Part shown: positions 48,192-58,731 of the stretch, piece by piece | Layout: each line of letters opens with the position of its first letter | Numbering within the stretch: position 1 is the stretch's first letter | NCBI GenBank assembly: GCA_025200525.1 | Contig: CM045761.1 | Coordinates: 45,702,190-45,766,189, forward strand | Direction of reading: 5' to 3' | Source of the DNA: Camellia lanceoleosa | Lineage: Eukaryota; Streptophyta; Magnoliopsida; Ericales; Theaceae | Length of the DNA: 64,000 nt | Notes under the pieces: model-generated | Told to the model about the DNA's origin: nothing | The model's input: only the letters and a program-made list of their open reading frames with translations | Database searches by the model: none | Position numbers and translations under genes: made by a program

Positions 48192-48399
48192 TCTGCCGTT
48201 CTCTCCGTTCCTTCACTGTCGATCCTTCCTCACCGATCCTCTCTCATCACTACGATCCTCTCTCACCGCTGCTATACTCTCTTACCGATTCTCCTTCATT
48301 GCTGCTGTGCTTCCTCAATGCGTCACGGCGGCCGTACCTCCTCTCCTTCTTACTTTATCTCCTTATTTCTCTCTCACAGTATCTCCTCCTCACTAGTTA

Positions 48400-48445
<46 letters not shown>

Positions 48446-51400
48446 GTTTTTTGCTTTTGTTCTTCAGATCTGGAAAATGATGAAGATAAAGAGATGTTGA
48501 TGAAGATTTGTTATTGACGAAAATGATAAAGATCTGTTGTTGATGAAGATCTGTTGTTGTTAATGATGATTTGTTGTTGTTGTTAATGATTTGTTGTTGT
48601 TGTTAATGATTTGAGCTCAGATCTACTGTTGTTGTTGATGATGTTGATGTTGTTGTTGTTCTTGTATTTTTTGGAACTGATTTTTTTTTTTTTTTTTTTT
48701 TTTTGCCAGGGAATTTTCAGGGTCGGGGAAACCCGATCCTCGTTAGAGGGCGGGGGCGGTGATAGGTGCCCTGTCAGGGATCGGGGCTGGGGACGGAGAA
48801 ACTTCTACCATCAGGAATCGGGGACGAGGAGTGTGATCCCCGGCCTTGCCCTGGCATATTGCCATTCCTAACTCCATAGCTGAACACCATTGGCAGAAAC
48901 ACACCCATAGCCGAAGCTTACTTCCAAAATCAAAACACCCACTAGCCCAAACACTCAAACTCCCATTGCCAAACACCCTTAGCCTAAGCACACAATTGAA
49001 GCTTTCATTGCCAAAACACCCACTGCGGAACACACCATTGGCAGAAACACCCCAACTTCCATGGCCAAAACACTACCTCACATGCGGTCTAACAAACACT
49101 ACACTACATTCCACAGTGAAGCTTCCGAACCAATGTTTTAAAAATCGGACTGATAAGCAAACTGGAAAAGTGATCGGATAGACAGGTAACTAGTTCAACT
49201 GTCGGGGTTGAACTGAAATCAAACTGTAATGTCATAATTATTTTATGAATATTTTTATAATTTAAAAATAAATAAAATACATTCCTTTAAAATATTTTTA
49301 TAATTCAATATATATATACTCATCAAATATATATATGTTTATATACATATTTTTTATATTAATGTTGTTTGTAAAAATATTAATTATACATGTGTTTGAG
49401 GGAAATTAATTTGCATAAAATAAATATTATATATTTCCTATATATTAACAAGGAACCATTGTAGTAGAGCGGAAATTCATTCTTTTTGGAGCTTGAGGTG
49501 TTGGATTCAAGTCCTTTTAGCATCAACTTTTTCAATATTGGACCAAACATAGCAAACCGATCCAATTTGCTTCAACTCGGGCCAGTTCGTTCGGTTTAGT
49601 GGTTTAACCGCGGTTCATACTGGTTTTACTTAAAATGATCGGTTTTCAAGAGGGAACGGGTTAGAAGGTATATTCGAACCAGACCATAGACCGATCGACG
49701 GTTCGACCGGCCTGTTCAGTTTTCAAAACATTGTTCCGAACAAACTGCTTTGGCCTGGAACCACCAACACCTCCCATGGCCAAAACAAACCATAGCTGAA
49801 AGACCCAAGAACCAACTCCTTTGCAAACACTTGAACTTCAAAACTCACTCTAGAATGTAATCGCCGGACACCACCATGAACAGCAACTCGCTCTAGAATG
49901 AAATCGCTGAACACCAAAGCTACATCAGAGTACCCTGAGCCAAAACAACCTTCTTTTAGTCGAATGAAATGCTGACCTTCATAGATTTGAATAAAGTTCA
50001 CCCCTCAAACTCCCACTGTCTAAAGAGCGCCCAAATGAAGCTCCTTTACAAATCTGGAACATTGTTTTTATCAGCCCACCACCGACCTCCGTAGATCTTA
50101 AAAGAATCCACCCCTCAAACTCCTACTGGCGTAAGAGAGCCTGAATGAAGTTTTTAAACAAATCCAACGCGCCCATGTTGAAGGCGTTGTCCATGAAAGA
50201 AATCGACAAAACCATGGTTGAAACCCCCCAAGGCCAAAGCCCACCCCTTTACCACCCTAAAGAACTGAAAAAGATTTGGAAAAACTGTAGGGATTCAAGT
50301 TTAAATAGGTGAGACCAACCGACTGCCATGGCCAAAGGCGACGTTTCACTGGCCAATAACGAGACCCGTGATGGAGGTTTTTAGAGAGAGAGAGACAGAG
50401 AGAGAGAGTTTTAAAGAGTCAAATTTTTAAACATATAAGTACATGAGTTTGCAACTTATATACATAAAAGATTGAATTAAACTGACTGTTCTTATACTTT
50501 GGGGCTTATATCATTTTGGTGTTTGACTTTTTAATTGTATTACATTTGATTTTGAATTAAAAATCTTGTTCCAAACAAAAACAATCACAGATGCCATTTC
50601 CTTTGTAAATGTAAAATTCTTCATTTCAAGGGTAAAGTTATCATTTAATTTATTTTGTGTTGGTTAGCCTACATGTTGTTTAAACTTTAATAACTTTTTT
50701 TTTTGGGACAAGGCTGGTCTCCAGTCCAGTTTTGGATTGGGCCATACTATTGGGCCTTCGTGGGTCTATCACGGAACTTGTATCAATGATTCAAATCGTT
50801 CAATGTGTAGGGCTCGTCGAGTACTTCATTCTTACAAAAAATCACGTTAATCGGATATAGATATCCAACGTGATTTTTTACAGGGATGAAATACTCGACG
50901 AGCCCTACACATTAAACGATTCGGATCCCAATATGATTACAATTTGGACACAAGCCACATCTTTTTTTAATGAATAATGCTAGCACTTTTTTGGTTATAA
51001 AGTTCTATTTGGTTTGATTTTTAGAATCTATTTTCACAAAAAATAAAAAACTAAAAATCAAATTGGTGAAAAAATTAAGAACACTTATCATTATTATATA
51101 ATTTTATCTTTTGGGAAGGTAGAAATAATTTTTTGAAATTAAATTTTTTTATATTTATTTTCATTAAATCAATTTCTATTTTTTCAAAAATAATTCTAAA
51201 AATAGTCTAAAAAACTCAAGTAAAACATGGCAACAATTTTGATATCATTATTAAATAAAAAAAATTGAAAACTAAAAATATTTCATTTATTAAACATATC
51301 AATTACATATTAAAAATCTAATAACCAGCATTTGCATGATAACTATAAAAAAAATATCTGTTAAAAACAAAAACAACCATCCAAAAATGTTAACAAAAAT

Positions 51401-54400
51401 AACCACTCATTACATGATTATTATTTAAACACTTACTAAAAATTATTTCAGTAAAAAAATATAAAAAAATATCATTTTTATATAATTTTATCTTTAGTAG
51501 GTAGAAATAAATTTTAAAATTGTGAAAATATCTTTTTTATATTTATTTTTATCAAATTATTTTATATTTTATCACATTAACGATTTTGTTCTTAAAATAG
51601 AAAATTATCCAAAGCGACGTCTTCAATTATGCATATTTAAAACGATATTTAAAATTTAAAATAAAAATATCATATTTAAAAAATTATGAACTAAAATAAA
51701 ATAAATCTTAAATTACAAAAAATTGTTAAGGATTATTTAGAATGATTTAAATAAATATATTTTTTATCTTTTTATGAAAAGATATTAAAAAAATAAAAAA
51801 ATAATATAATAAAAAAAATAAAAAAATAAATTATTTTATATATACCAAACTTAAACTTAATATAATTTATCCCATATAAAATGAGAGTAACACGTGACAT
51901 GCTTTAGAATAGTCATCTCCACTCATAACTGAATTAGTCACGAAAAGCACGTGTTTTATAGCCCTACCCTCCTAACCTGATAACATCTCACGCAATAATG
52001 ACTAATAGAATTATTATTCACTTAGAACACGTGACATGCTTTAGAATTATTATTCACTTAGAACACGTGACATGCTTTAGAATAGTCATCTCCACTCATA
52101 ACTGAATTAGTCACGAAAAGAACGGGTTTTATAGCCTACCCTCCTGACATGATAACATCTCCCGCGATAATGACTAATAGAATTAGGAGTTTTCTTAAGT
52201 GTGCAAGTGCATACCATGTGTCATTTACACAAAAAGTGTAAGATGTAAGTATAAGTATAAAGTGTAAGTGTAAGGTGTAAGGTGTAAGTGGGTTGTATAT
52301 GGTGTGCAACCTCAAAAAAAATGTAAGTGTAAGATTTAATTTTTCACAAAAGGTATAAGTGTAAGGTATAAGGTGTAAAGTGTAAGTTGCACACCATAAC
52401 CAAACCCATAGAATTATTATTCACTTATATTGTGTTAGTCGGAGGATTTGATAAAAATTTTAGAAAGAAGAAAGAAAAAAAAAATATATGAAATTAAATA
52501 AAATATAAATATATTTTATTTATTTATTTATTTATTTTTTATTTAAAATTTTCAATTAAACATAACATTAAAACCGCGTTTTATAACTCTACGCTCCTAA
52601 CATAATAAGATGTCACCCAACATCCACTTTCACTTGAATTATTCATTCTTATTAAACCTTAAAAACTGTGGTACGAGTTCACCACTAGTTTAACTATTGG
52701 AGGACTCTTAAGAAGCACAACCATCAATTCACTATTACCGTCTTATCTGAACTATGAACTATGGACTTTTTATTTACTGCTACTAGTCTATCACTCAGGT
52801 TATATATCGAATAATTATAAATATTTATATTTATTTTAAATTTTTTTAATATATAAATTATGTTTTTAAAGATTTTTTATTAAAATAATTTAACAATCTT
52901 ATCACTAATCATAGTGTATAGGAAAAATTGAAAAAGCTATTGCAGTAATTATACATGGCTTGTATCTATAATTATTTGTATGAGGGGATTTTAAATGCTA
53001 ATCAACGATTTTGACCAAATCAATAAATGCAGGCATATGGAAAGATATGTGGATTGAAAAAAGTTAATAAATGCTAATTAGGAGATTTTGACCAAATCAA
53101 TAAATGCTGATTTTTTTTTTATAAATAAAAAATAAAAAATTTAGAAAATTCAGATTGGAATATTGAAACTCCCACAGACTTTGGGGGGGCTAAAAACCCT
53201 ATTTTCTTTAATATATAGTGTATATATATATATATTATTGAACTATGGACTTTTCATTTACTAATATTATTATTAGGAAAATGCATGAGACCCCCAGTGG
53301 GGGTGCTGGGAGTCTCTTTTGATTGATCCAAAAAATTATTATTATTATTATTATTTTTTTTCACCCATTGGCAGCCCCCACGTGGAGGTGGGGTTGCTGG
53401 GGTCCTCTCCTACTAGTAGGACTGTTATTATTATTGCCTGAAACAACTTTTTAAGTTATATTATGCCAATAATGAAATAATCTGACTCTTGTGTCCAAGT
53501 TAATACGTATGAACTTTTTATTGAAGGTAAGGAATTTGAGTGTACCAGAGCAGTTCCCTTGATGATGTCCTGACTCTTGTGTCCAAACACCAACCCATCA
53601 CCATCCTCAGGGAAGCAAGACAACAACACATCCATGAAGTCTCTTTCATCTTTCTTCACCTTCCCTTCCCTCCTGCTCTGCACATGTTCTTCAAGCCACA
53701 TACTCATGAAATAATCCATCTCTTTACCATTCCTCTTCATAGCCTTCACATTACCCTGCAAATCCAACCATTCAATCCCGGGAATCACATCCGAACACTC
53801 AGAAACATCAGCCAAATACAAGAACTCTTCCATTGTTCTCGCGAACTGCCTTGCCTCCTTGTCTCTCTTGCTGTCACCGAAGCTGTATCTCTTCCCCGCA
53901 ATCACCCGTAGCATCAAATTCATCGTCACTTGCCTAAACCATTCACTCACTTTCACCTTACACTCTGTTTTGGAAACATAGCAGAGATGGAAAAAAAAAA
54001 TGATTACATAAAAAAAATAAAAAATAAAAAAAAATTTGAAGTTTGCCTTCTGTTTGAATAAATAAGGGAATCTCTCATATTTTGCCTGGGAGGTCAAGTA
54101 TAGCCTGTAGGTTTGCTGGTGGGATTTGAGTTGAAATCTGTCTAACCTTTATTGAGAACTTTGGAGATGCACATGATCAATCTAGTTTTAGGTGTCAATA
54201 CAATTGAGATGCAACTTTTTTTCAAACTGTTTTTGTATCTTTCTCGGAGTTAATAAGATTATCTTTGCTTGCCGTGAAAAAAAATAACAATAAAAAACCT
54301 AAAAGGAAAGTAAAAAAAAAAAATTTCATGTTATATTGTTAAAATAACTTTTTATAAGGGTTGTATCATCACTTTTTAGTTTAAAAGTTAAAAAATTATT

Positions 54401-57400
54401 AAAAAAATTAAAAAATTAATAATTTATACTAAAAAGTCAAAGATATCTTCAAGAATTTACTATTCTTTCTATTTTTTACACATTTTTTCATAAAAAATTA
54501 AAAAGTCATCTTAAACATACTAATTTTTTTTACATCATATTTTAGTTAAAAAATCAAAAAATTAATAAAAAAAATCTGTTCTCAAACAAGGTCTTAAATA
54601 AATAAATAAAAATAGAGATTTTTTATAGTAAAACTATGTACTCAACAAATTTTATCAAAAAGAATATTACTATTCAAGCTCAAAAATTAAATTTACTTTT
54701 TAGATCCAATGATATATCATTCTATTAAAATATTTAAGTCAAATCTCTCTCTAATTTATTCTCTAACAACCAACTAATCATCCTAATGACATATCACTAA
54801 GTTTAGAAAACGAACTTATATATCATTTTTTTTTTTAATCAAAAACATCAATATATGGTTTAGAGTAATGCTATGTACTCCAAAAAAAAAAAAATTTATC
54901 AAGAATTTTATACAATATTTATGTGGGTGTAGGGACCACACAATATGAGACCCAAATATATGCAAGTATTATGTATAATTTTTTGAATCTCTAGCATTTT
55001 TATACAAGGACCCAACTCCTCTCCAATAACTTGAGGGGCTGTTCGACGTTGGTGGGTCCTGATTTGGTCTCATATCGATAATTCAAATTGTGCAATGTGT
55101 AGAACCCATCAAGTACATCATTTTTATAAAAAATTACGTTGATCAGATATCGATAACCACTCGATCAGATTACATTTTAAAAATAATTTTCAAAATAAAT
55201 TGTGATAGAAATGTGATATGATCAAGTAGTTATCGATATTCAATCAATATAATTTTTTATAAAAATGATACATTTAATAAATTTTATACATTAAATAATT
55301 TGGATTATCCGAAATATATCCAAATGAAGATCTACCGGCGCCGAACAACCCCTCCAATTATTGGAGAGGTGTTGAGTCTTTATATAATATATATTTTAAA
55401 CATGGACGCACAACACACATGAACTAAATCTCAACCTTATATTTGCTTGCATTAAAATTTCTGCACCAAAATTCTAAAAGAGTAGAGAGACTTATAAAAG
55501 AAATGAATTAGTCTGTAACCTAAAAAAATACACAAATTTTTATTTATAGATTGAACGTATGTGATAGAGACTGAATGAATATATTAAATATTTGAATTTT
55601 GAGTATAATTTCTAGATAAAAAATGTTTTAAAACTCTAAAAGAAGAGGTCTAAAACAGTTTTAATTTGTCTCTTTTTATTTATTTATTTATTTTTTTTGG
55701 CACTGTCACAGTAGAGCTACTTTTAGAGTTGTTCTGCTAAAGCTCTCTATTACTACTGTTTCTGGATTTGTAAAATCACTGCAAAGTCCTTTTTTTTTTC
55801 TTTTTTTTTTTTTTCATTTCATTTCATTTTTTTTAACTTATCCAAACAAACCAAGAGAAATATTTATTTGTTTATTAATTACTATCTATACTATATATTA
55901 AGCAAAAAGGGAATTTTTAACCCTAAGGCCTGTGAGAGCTTCAATATCCCAATATGAATTTTCTAAATTTTTTATTAAAAAAAAAAAAAACTCAGCATTT
56001 ATTGATTTGGTCAAAATTTCCTGATCAGCATTTATTAACTTTTTTCAATTCACATGTCTTTCTACATGCCTACATTTATTGATTTGGTCAAAATCCCCTG
56101 ATTAGTATTTAAAATCCCTTTATACAAATAATTATAGATATAATCTGTGTATAGTTACTTCAGTATCCTTTTCAACTTCTCTCATACACTATGGTTAATG
56201 ATAAGATTGTTAAATTATTTTTATAAAAAATATTAAAAAACATGATTTATATATTAAAAAAAATCTAAAATAAATATAAATATCTATAATTATTCCGTGC
56301 ATAGCACGGGTGATAAGCTAGTTATATATTAAGCAAAAAAGGGTTTTTAGCCCCAAGCTTTGTGGGAACTCAAATCTCCCAATCTTAATTTCCTGATTTT
56401 TTGATTTTAAAAAAAAAAATCTTAACATTTATTAACTTCTCCCAACTCCCAAGTCTTACTCTCATAATAACACTTTAATGCATTAAGAACAAGCATAAAT
56501 TTTTTTTTTTGAAATCCAACACATATAAATTCTTTCAAAAGTCCCAACACATATGATTATTATCCTTCATAATAACACATCAATGCATTAAGAATAAACA
56601 TGAAAAAAATTTCTTGAAGATTCCAACATATATGATTATTATCAAAATATTAAACTTTAATATAATATAATAAAAAAAAAAGACATTTAATTCCTTGAAA
56701 AGTCCAACACATATGATTATTATCAAAATATTAAACTTTAATATAATATAAAAAAGGAAAAAAAGAAGACATTTTAAAAATAAAAAAAAAAATTAAAAAT
56801 CACAATTCATATATATAGATAATTGTAAATACAATCCGTACATAGCACGGATGATATGCTGGTCTATATCTATACTACATATTAAGCAAAAGAGGATTTT
56901 TAACCCCCAAGGTCTGTGGGACCTTCAATATACCAATCCTAATTTTCTAATTTTTTGTTTTTAAAAAAAAAAAATTAACCTCGGCATTTATTAACTCCTC
57001 TCAACCCACAAGACTTTTTGACTTCTTTCATAATTACTGCAGCACTCTTTTCAATTTCTCCCATATACTATGGTTACACACAAAAATAAAGAAGATAAAA
57101 ATTTAACTATGGAACTCAAAAAAGATATAAGATCTAAATTTGAATTATGATTTAGTAATATAATTATCTATTTTTTTGATGTATATCTATCAAAATTTTA
57201 AATCCCTTAATGGGATAAATTAATCAATTTTCTAAATTATTGATTTTTTAATTTATAAAATAGATTAAAAAAACTATTGACTGATTTATTTATTTAATCA
57301 CAAAAATATTTCATAATCTCTCCATCTTAATCTCTCTCACCAATTTTCAAAAAATAATATTAAAGCTTGTCTTCCTTTTCTCTTTTCCAAAAAATCAGAT

Positions 57401-58632
57401 AATATTTTTCATGAAAGTTGTAGACATCTATCTATATCTTATATATTATATTATAACATAACAAAAAATAAAAACTAAAAACTAAAAAATAAAAATCAAA
57501 TATACAAACAGAGCAAATTTATAAATTTGATTTTTATTTATTCAGTTAAGATCTTTTTTTTGCATCTCAATATCCAATTTTAAGTTTTAAAAATCTTTAA
57601 AGTTTATCTAAATAAATTTAATTTGAAAATATCTCCCACCATATCTATATCTATATATCTATGCTTACTCTATATTAAGCAAAAGGGGATTTTTAACCCC
57701 CAAGGCCTGTGGGAGTTTCAATATCCCAATCTGAATTTTCTAAATTTTTTATTAAAAAAAAAAAAACTCAATATTTATTGATTTGGTCAAAATCCCCTGA
57801 TCAGCATTTATTAACTTTTTTCAATCCACATGTCTTTCCACATGCCTACATTTATTGATACAATCCCCTGATTAGCATTTAAAATTTACTCATACAAATA
57901 ATTATACATACAATCCGTATATAGTTACTGCAGTACTCTTTTCAACTTTTCTCATACACTGTGGTTAGTGATAAAATTGTTAAATTATTTTTATAAAAAA
58001 TCTTTAAAAATATATTTTATATATTAAAAAAAATCTAAAATAAATATAAATATCTATAATAATTCCGTACATAGAACGAGTGATAGGCTAGTTATTATAA
58101 TCGAAATCACCCAATTCAAACTGATTATACCATTTTTGATGCAGAATAAATAGAGCTCTTTGATCGACAAGTCCACCTCCAGGGCTCGGACATGCTTCAA
58201 CGACTCCAAATGACGGTTAGAGAGGAGGTCTTGGGTGGTGAGTTTACGAATCTCGCGCCAGTAGTCATCGGAAGGTCCGAAAGCGGACATGGCGCCATTG
58301 TAGCCCATGTATTTGAGCGCTGCGGTTTGGGGCCGAGACATGAAAGCTCGGTCGTTGACAGTGAAGCATTCGGTGATTGTTTCTTTGCTGCTCACCACGA
58401 TGGCTCGGTGGAACCCGAGTCTGATTGTGAATATGGGACCGTGTCGGTCGGCCATGGCGGCGAGGGTTCGGAAGAGTGGGGTTTGGCCGGCGAGGAGGTG
58501 GAGGTGGCCGATGATCGGCCACGCACCTTTCGGTTCGGGGGCTTGGGTACCGGTCTTGGACATCCATATTTTGGAGAGTACAAGTAGGGCTATAAGGATT
58601 CCGGTTGCTTGAAGTAGAGGAACAAAATCCAT
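44845..58632 (-). CDS. Cytochrome P450, CYP82 family, three exons
   Basis: A membrane-bound haem monooxygenase of the endoplasmic reticulum that uses P450 reductase. CYP82 enzymes act in specialised metabolism; the substrate cannot be told here. Exons: 58632-58131, 53964-53546 and 45483-44845, phases matching, GT-AG, 519 aa in all. Visible: N-terminal anchor (residues 5-22), hinge PEPKGAWPIIGHL, C-helix YWREIRK, I-helix GGSDTT (312-317), K-helix ETLR (371-374), PERF (426-429), haem loop FGAGRRSCPG with Cys455. Length and motifs are those of an active enzyme. No stop or frameshift seen. CYP82 genes usually have one intron, at the position of the second one here. The first (4,166 bp, phase 1, after SIKELYLFCIKN) is unexpected. 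Both introns are packed with transposable elements. Sense expression across 13.8 kb is not proven. Confidence 0.88.
45853..46065. mobile_element. MITE, family with AGCC..TTTGGGATA ends
   Basis: Ends AGCCCCATTTGGGATA and, reverse-complemented, GGGTTTGTTTGGGATATAGG; flanked by TGA on both sides (45850-45852, 46066-46068). The interior resembles the elements at 47006-47256 and 60384-60606 (AAAAAGTCAAAAAGCC words and CATAATCATTAC). Confidence 0.6.
46070..47005. other. Intronic AT-rich sequence, no gene seen
   Basis: Unassigned. GGATAAATTAAATTTTATT near 46791 resembles one end of the TIR element split at 19253. Confidence 0.5.
47006..47256. mobile_element. MITE with GGCCTCCGTTTGGGAAG ends
   Basis: Inverted ends GGCCTCCGTTTGGGAAG and GGGCACCGTTTGGGAAG. 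The internal parts are also complementary (GGCTATTTTAGCC palindromes). A near-perfect hairpin when folded. Target duplication unclear. Confidence 0.7.
47257..47851. other. Intronic sequence with short direct repeats, no gene seen
   Basis: GCCATTAATGCAGCTGAATAA recurs near 47281 and 47323 (first 20 nt compared), together with TTAAGAAGTA.GG.AG. Otherwise unremarkable. Confidence 0.55.
47852..48870. mobile_element. hAT-like non-autonomous element with internal microsatellites
   Basis: Ends TAGGGATGGCAATTTG and, reverse-complemented, TAGGAATGGCAATATG. Flanks ACTCTATG (47844-47851) and ACTCCATA (48871-48878) are an 8-bp duplication with two mismatches. The subterminal parts are rich in ACCCGACCCC/CGGGG words. 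The centre contains (TG)n 48074-48096, (CA)n about 48146-48188, (TC)n about 48402-48443, (GTT)-rich 48530-48660 and a T-run 48681-48704. No transposase. Confidence 0.7.
48074..48704. repeat. Cluster of microsatellites
   Basis: (TG)n, (CA)n, (TC)n, GTT-rich and poly(T) tracts follow one another within 630 bp. Apparent open frames here are repeat artefacts. Confidence 0.85.
48879..49122. repeat. Repeated CCATGGCCAAAACAC/GGCAGAAACAC phrases
   Basis: Variants of ATTGGCAGAAACACACC, CATTGCCAAACACC and CACCCACTG recur every 20-60 bp. Degenerate short-period repeat that continues after 49741. No coding support. Confidence 0.5.
49131..49733. mobile_element. hAT-type MITE with perfect 8-bp duplication
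   Basis: Flanked by TTCCGAAC at 49123-49130 and 49734-49741. Ends CAATGTTTTAAAAATCGGAC and, reverse-complemented, CAATGTTTTGAAAACTGAAC. 603 bp, non-coding, AT-rich middle. Confidence 0.85.
49742..50470. repeat. Diverged direct repeat, no gene seen
   Basis: Copies at about 49973-50055 and 50089-50170 share CACCCCTCAAACTCCYACTG and GAATGAAG..TTTACAAATC. A GA-rich tract lies at 50381-50408. Could be eroded gene or retroelement sequence; no frame supports this. Confidence 0.6.
50471..51735. mobile_element. Eroded Mutator-like long-TIR element (third copy)
   Basis: The left arm has CTTTGGGGCTTATATCATTT and GACTTTTTAATTGTATTACA as in the copies at 5640 and 35566. The right arm is recognisable but eroded (near 51620-51735). 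A foldback element sits inside. Ends approximate, no target duplication confirmed. Confidence 0.55.
50786..50930. mobile_element. Foldback (hairpin) element, copy A
   Basis: Near-perfect inverted repeat with arms of about 65 bp: AATGTGTAGGGCTCGTCGAG and AGTACTTCAT on the left pair with ATGAAATACTCGACGAGCCC and TACACATT on the right, around a centre at GGATATAGATATCC. Same family as 54995-55395. Confidence 0.75.
51888..52192. repeat. Tandem segmental duplication (about 135-170 bp units)
   Basis: ACACGTGACATGCTTTAGAA occurs at about 51889, 52027 and 52061. The first and third are followed by the same 120 bp (TAGTCATCTCCACTCATAAC to GACTAATAGAATTA) with few differences. The middle copy is only about 34 bp long. 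Confidence 0.85.
52196..52410. repeat. TGTAAG minisatellite within a short inverted-repeat element
   Basis: Variants of GTGTAAG/GTATAAG repeat about 18 times between 52236 and 52392. Flanking TTACACAAAA..GGTGTGCAACC and GTTGCACACCATAACC are partly complementary, suggesting an eroded MITE whose inside is a hexamer/heptamer repeat. Confidence 0.6.
52782..53226 (-). mobile_element. Helitron-like element, minus orientation
   Basis: On the minus strand it ends GTGATAGACTAGT at 52782, with the CTAGT terminus of plant Helitrons. Its body matches the plus-strand copies at 55885 and 57658 (TTGATTTGGTCAAAATC, AGCATTTATTAACTTTTTTC, CACTATGATTAGTGATAAG). The 5' end near 53226 is eroded. Non-autonomous. 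Confidence 0.65.
53278..53425. mobile_element. Short TIR element, GAGACCCCC type
   Basis: AGGAAAATGCATGAGACCCC at the left is mirrored by AGGAGAGGACCCCAGCAACC (reverse complement of the right). The centre has (TTA)n. Related in ends to 14871-15043. Target duplication not found. Confidence 0.45.
54995..55395. mobile_element. Foldback element, copy B
   Basis: TTATACAAGGACCCAACTCC and TCTCCAATAACTTGAGGGGC at the left are the inverted partners of GCCGAACAACCCCTCCAATT and ATTGGAGAGGTGTTGAGTC at the right. The central arms match copy A at 50786 (ATTCAAATTGTGCAATGTGT). About 400 bp, folds on itself. Confidence 0.75.
55396..55884. other. Intronic AT-rich sequence, no gene seen
   Basis: T-runs near 55790-55830 with ATTTCATTTC repeats. 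No further feature. Confidence 0.55.
55885..56322 (+). mobile_element. Helitron-like element H1
   Basis: Begins TCTATACTATATATTAAGCA after an A and ends CTAGT before a T. 12 bp before the end is the hairpin CCGTGCATAGCACGG. These are the three structural marks of plant Helitrons. 438 bp, non-coding. Confidence 0.8.
56323..56863 (+). mobile_element. Helitron-like element H2
   Basis: Abuts H1. The 5' end is trimmed (TATATATTAAGCAAAAAAGG). The 3' end is CCGTACATAGCACGG hairpin-like, then ATGATATGCTGGT (CTGGT terminus, CTRRT rule). Contains an internal partial duplication (AACACATATGATTATTATC at 56518, 56629 and 56706). Confidence 0.7.
56869..57110 (+). mobile_element. Helitron-like element H3, 5' part
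   Basis: Begins TCTATACTACATATTAAGCA and follows the family sequence (AACCCCCAAGGTCTGTGGGA) to about 57080. It then runs into unrelated AT-rich DNA. No 3' end seen. Confidence 0.6.
57658..58092 (+). mobile_element. Helitron-like element H4
   Basis: Begins TCTATGCTTACTCTATATTA and ends GTGATAGGCTAGT with a degraded hairpin (CCGTACATAGAACGAG). 435 bp and similar to H1 along its length. Its end lies 38 bp from the P450 exon 1 splice donor. Confidence 0.75.
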
Positions 58633-58720
58633 TTTTAGAAAGAGAGTGAAGGAGGGAGAGAGGGAGTGGAAGAATATGGAGAGGTGAGATTATTGAGAAA
58701 CTTGATGTGGATGGAGGGAC

Positions 58721-58731
58721 AATATTTATAA
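58721..58731 (-). promoter_or_regulatory. TATA box of the P450 gene
   Basis: On the minus strand TTATAAATATT lies about 90 bp upstream of the start codon, a normal distance for a plant TATA box with a short leader. The GAGAG-rich tract between them would be 5' untranslated sequence. Confidence 0.65.

Larger units (their letters stand above)
45484..53545 (-). other. Intron 2 of the P450 gene (8.1 kb)
   Basis: Acceptor TTTTTTTTGCAG|TCACTT and donor GCTCTG|GTACAC are clear on the minus strand. The position, just before the I-helix, is where CYP82 genes normally have their intron. Enlarged by a Tourist-like copy, two hAT-type elements, a Mutator-like copy, tandem repeats and an inverted Helitron. 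Confidence 0.8.
53965..58130 (-). other. Intron 1 of the P450 gene (4.2 kb), repeat-filled
   Basis: Donor AAAATG|GTATAATC at 58130 and acceptor CCAAAACAG|AGTGTAAG at 53965, phase 1. Contains a foldback element and four Helitron-like copies. The last of these ends 38 bp from the donor. 54100-54990 and 57100-57657 are AT-rich without other recognised features. Confidence 0.75.

Noticed and set aside
48075..48520. Open frames of 72-141 codons rich in Thr-His, Leu-Ser and Cys-Val
   Set aside because: They are translations of (CA)n, (TC)n and (TG)n microsatellites.
53456..54097. The 213-codon frame as a complete small P450-like protein
   Set aside because: Only the 53546-53964 part has CYP82 similarity; the rest runs into intron sequence past good splice sites.
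58192..58612. Plus-strand and alternative minus-strand frames over the P450 first exon
   Set aside because: They are shadows of the CYP82 exon, which has the family motifs; the others match nothing recognisable.
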